Translations under genes and position numbers: made by a program | Notes under the pieces: generated by a model | Told to the model about the DNA's origin: nothing | Databases searched by the model: none | The model's input: only the letters and a program-made list of their open reading frames with translations | Shown: positions 7,601 through 8,640 of the stretch, piece after piece | Numbering within the stretch: position 1 is the first letter of the stretch | Layout: the number at the start of each line of letters is the position of its first letter | NCBI GenBank assembly: GCA_003497555.1 | Contig: DNNS01000139.1 | Coordinates: forward strand, 1-8,640 | DNA length: 8,640 nt | Source: Spirochaetia bacterium | GTDB taxonomy: Bacteria; Spirochaetota; UBA12135 | Direction: 5' to 3'

Positions 7601-8074
7601 TATTGCTTTTCCCGGTAAAGTATGAAAAAATGCCGTCTCTCCCGGTGAAAGGCCGCTGATTTTGGCAGCCGGATGTTTTGTAACAGCAGAATATACCGGC
7701 GGATTATTGTACCATCCTTCGTTTTGTATGCCTCCTGCAGATAATAATTTTCCCGCAGGTTCACCGGTAATAAGTTCCGGACAATCGGCGAATACCTTGC
7801 CCCCGGCATAAAGAAATTTGACAAGCTTTTCTTCATCAGACACGGTTAATCTGTTATCTTCCATATGCGGAATTATAACAAGATCATAACGTTCCAGGCA
7901 TTCCTCTGATAAAATACCGTTAACGCCTTCATCAGTCGTTTGGGTAGAAGAAAATGTAATATCCGGCATTATATCCTGCACCAGCAGCGGATCATGCAGA
8001 AGCCAGGCAATATTAAATCCATAAGCAGGATTGTGTTTGCCATAAGCAATGAATATCCTGTATTTTTCTTTCAT
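4649..8074 (-). CDS. GH38-type alpha-mannosidase-like protein with an N-terminal glutamine-amidotransferase-like domain
   Basis: This 1141-residue protein is longer than most bacterial GH38 enzymes. Residues 1-235 look like a class I amidotransferase/ThuA-like fold (YDLVIIPH at 63-70, FLYAGGKVFAD at 87-97) without a clear catalytic Cys elbow. The GH38-like part covers about residues 315-1045. ADDHFNF followed by MPQIL matches the nucleophile motif, making Asp444 the candidate nucleophile. RNRIMERLLLYAERF (610-624) and AWKNLLLTQDH (643-653) match the middle domain, with His653 at a zinc-ligand position. ENEHFIIEIDGKQGGI (822-837), ETGPIRTAVEI and QPFGFYPVQR match the C-terminal beta domain. 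The first zinc motif, usually H-x-D, appears as C341-A-D343. There is no signal peptide, so it probably acts in the cytoplasm on imported oligosaccharides. The ATG lacks a well-placed Shine-Dalgarno site: AAGG (8091-8094) is 16 bases away, and no upstream alternative start is visible. The fold is well supported; alpha-mannosidase activity is inferred. Confidence 0.75.
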   Translation of the reverse strand: MKEKYRIFIAYGKHNPAYGFNIAWLLHDPLLVQDIMPDITFSSTQTTDEGVNGILSEECLERYDLVIIPHMEDNRLTVSDEEKLVKFLYAGGKVFADCPELITGEPAGKLLSAGGIQNEGWYNNPPVYSAVTKHPAAKISGLSPGETAFFHTLPGKAIKLITDNADILTELNEGTLPDIVISKKIKLCVTASPCDDIIPCYYWLRHPRCMEYRARQNYLIINALRRISGLDFIFQPANQSQMEWSEKFYAYACGKYFLHSSGNSEMINLTVESDKMIYSAAASLKKGYFPEASFAFGNAVRLLSECSIKYGCTRNFIFRGWHASLLYDEYRDGNLVGYAECADTDWLFHWMEEQLSLARRSDSPRVNDICPSTWEILNKYYPERVAKFANAHAEGIIEAAGGHYTQAYMQIIPEECNIRQITYGRNALGEVLGVFPVVWLCADDHFNFHPQMPQILKDFGYRYAVLRGHAHTFDSASDEWLHIGPGIFPRMQERKIWWRGLDRTEIETVTAPSQKVNFAKWWKAEPLEAAENKDMLFGQSIDATHDEPAEREHTLLSGTFPVAGKFTTCENYFIHTPAPQCSRFLGVDDLWGIFPQKWTGLGWLNAGFARNRIMERLLLYAERFHAIAVLYGLQSREEELSDAWKNLLLTQDHLSFGPSKHIAGETGWQSTAGYYTKIIPNWPGADLPVSCPGIAEKTAELSARTAEDILDFSLEFLTACIDNPLPDSYRCGQSMLIVFNPLMHSRKDAVIAEVRENGIQSVTFDGKIFCPAQLITADEQKNQLLFIADVPSFGYSASFVSGRKASVNAGLLRTDQLPMRMENEHFIIEIDGKQGGITRLVEKSGNLELLNPGAHLLGELVSTDSPVSSSRGPAELRVLETGPIRTAVEIISGTFACSSKMTVYLYAGIPRIDLDIELDYGKEASFGFRQGPKITPEKTGLFAVFPFLSAEEIFLHQPFGFYPVQRSPNVTLDILTLVYNTHQVLISQSGSPLFWHENGTIWFGLAQGQPPMSGKHKFSWAITVKNGNLNTSDSLRFAQEINNPLAATYKNTTGGNWQMCRSFIRSSTNQTLLTAFYQSGCNFILRFFEADGKFCREKLISDLPVSDWQEISLDGKKKKETKNIMQIEPWKIKTLCGQIKQ

Positions 8075-8130
8075 GTAGATATGGTCGTTTCCTTATAAAT
8101 TTAATTTTTCAATTTTATATTTAAAATACT

Positions 8131-8153
8131 TCATTTTCCTGTACTCATTTTCC
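8131..8153. repeat. 9-bp direct repeat TCATTTTCC upstream of the GH38-like gene
   Basis: TCATTTTCC occurs at 8131-8139 and again at 8145-8153, 14 bp start to start, in the 113-bp spacer between the sulfatase and the GH38-like gene. Its position and spacing would suit a regulator binding site for the GH38-like gene, but the spacer is T-rich and the match may be chance. No regulator gene is in the window. The 10-bp palindrome ATTTCGAAAT (8175-8184), just beyond the sulfatase stop, has no T-tract after it and is not called as a terminator. Confidence 0.2.
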
Positions 8154-8187
8154 GGTTTTTTATCCTGAATGAATATTTCGAAATTGC

Positions 8188-8640
8188 CTATAATTTACCG
8201 ATTCTTCCTGCATCTGCAAGTCTCTGGCGCAGTTCCAGGCACATATGCGGATTCTCTTTTGCAATGTTCCTGTTTTGCCCCGGATCATCGGGCAGATGAA
8301 AAAGAAGTTCATCATGAGATATTTCATTCCGGCATCCGATCCATGCCCATTTATCGTCACGGTACAGAATACGGTTTTTAACTTCGGAAACAATAAATTT
8401 TTTTGACTCCCATTCATCTGCAAACGGTAACAGCTTTCCGGAAAAATGATTATCGCCGGCTGACCCGGAAAAATCAAGGATAGTTGGCGCCAAATCCACC
8501 GATTCAACAAGTGAGTTCTGTATTCTTCCGCAGGGGATTCCGGGGCCGGAAATGATTAATGGTACCCTGATCAGACTGTCAAACAGATATGCACCCTTGT
8601 AAATCAAACCATGATCACAGCAGAAATCACCATGATCGGA
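8188..8640 (-). CDS. Type I (S1 family) sulfatase, C-terminal part; N-terminus beyond the right edge
   Basis: The frame enters from the right edge and encodes the last 150 residues of a formylglycine-dependent sulfatase, an enzyme class that hydrolyses sulfate esters. The fragment begins with SDHGDFCCDHGLIYKG, the classical S1 motif. Its Asp2-His3 correspond to metal-binding positions, and Lys15 of YKG matches the sulfate-binding lysine of arylsulfatases. RVPLIISGPG (25-34), ESVDLAPTILDFSG (46-59) and the tail LFHLPDDPGQNRNIAKENP (113-131) are all typical of the family. The C-x-P/A-x-R active-site motif and any signal peptide lie outside the window, so activity and location cannot be judged. 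TTG at 8607 is an internal codon, not the start. The gene lies 113 bp upstream of the GH38-like gene in the same direction, suggesting action on a sulfated glycan. The S1 subfamily and substrate cannot be assigned from this part. Confidence 0.92.
   Translation of the reverse strand, partial: SDHGDFCCDHGLIYKGAYLFDSLIRVPLIISGPGIPCGRIQNSLVESVDLAPTILDFSGSAGDNHFSGKLLPFADEWESKKFIVSEVKNRILYRDDKWAWIGCRNEISHDELLFHLPDDPGQNRNIAKENPHMCLELRQRLADAGRIGKL

Noticed and set aside
8160..8510. Minus-strand open frame of 116 codons overlapping the sulfatase
   Set aside because: It lies in another frame within the well-supported sulfatase sequence and has no recognisable motif.

Overview
The window holds five genes, all on the minus strand, so transcription runs from the right edge to the left. 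In transcription order they are: the C-terminal part of a type I sulfatase (cut by the right edge), a large GH38-type alpha-mannosidase-like protein with an extra N-terminal domain, an aldehyde dehydrogenase, a secreted clan GH-A glycoside hydrolase resembling the GH51/GH39 group, and a uroporphyrinogen-decarboxylase-superfamily protein. All plus-strand open frames look like shadows of these genes.

The combination of sulfatase, unusual glycoside hydrolases and URO-D-like proteins, with no SusC/SusD pair, is typical of polysaccharide-degrading bacteria of the PVC group (Lentisphaerota, Kiritimatiellota, Planctomycetota). That assignment rests on gene content and a moderately AT-rich composition, and no marker gene confirms it.

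Layout: 1-311 is a gene-free end with small nested inverted repeats and a dispersed-repeat-like sequence. 312-1439 is the URO-D-like gene. 1484-3091 is the secreted hydrolase. 3092-3204 is an AT-rich spacer. 3205-4629 is the aldehyde dehydrogenase. 4649-8074 is the GH38-like gene. 8075-8187 is a spacer with a short direct repeat. 8188-8640 is the sulfatase fragment. Gaps of 19 and 44 bp suggest two co-transcribed pairs (GH38/aldehyde dehydrogenase and hydrolase/URO-D-like). The two 113-bp AT-rich spacers could carry promoters, but I see no convincing -35/-10 pair or rho-independent terminator.

A plausible joint role is breakdown of a sulfated, mannose- and/or pentose-containing glycan. The sulfatase would remove sulfate, the secreted hydrolase would trim outside the cytoplasm, the GH38-like enzyme (no signal peptide) would act on imported oligosaccharides, and the dehydrogenase would oxidise an aldehyde intermediate. 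The role of the URO-D-like protein is unknown. Several enzymes depart from family consensus at key positions: Cys for a zinc-ligand His in the GH38-like protein, Cys for the Asn before the acid/base Glu in the GH-A hydrolase, and HTDG for the methyltransferase H-x-C motif in the URO-D-like protein. These are the most interesting things I see. I found no RNA genes, CRISPR array, insertion sequence, transporter or regulator gene.
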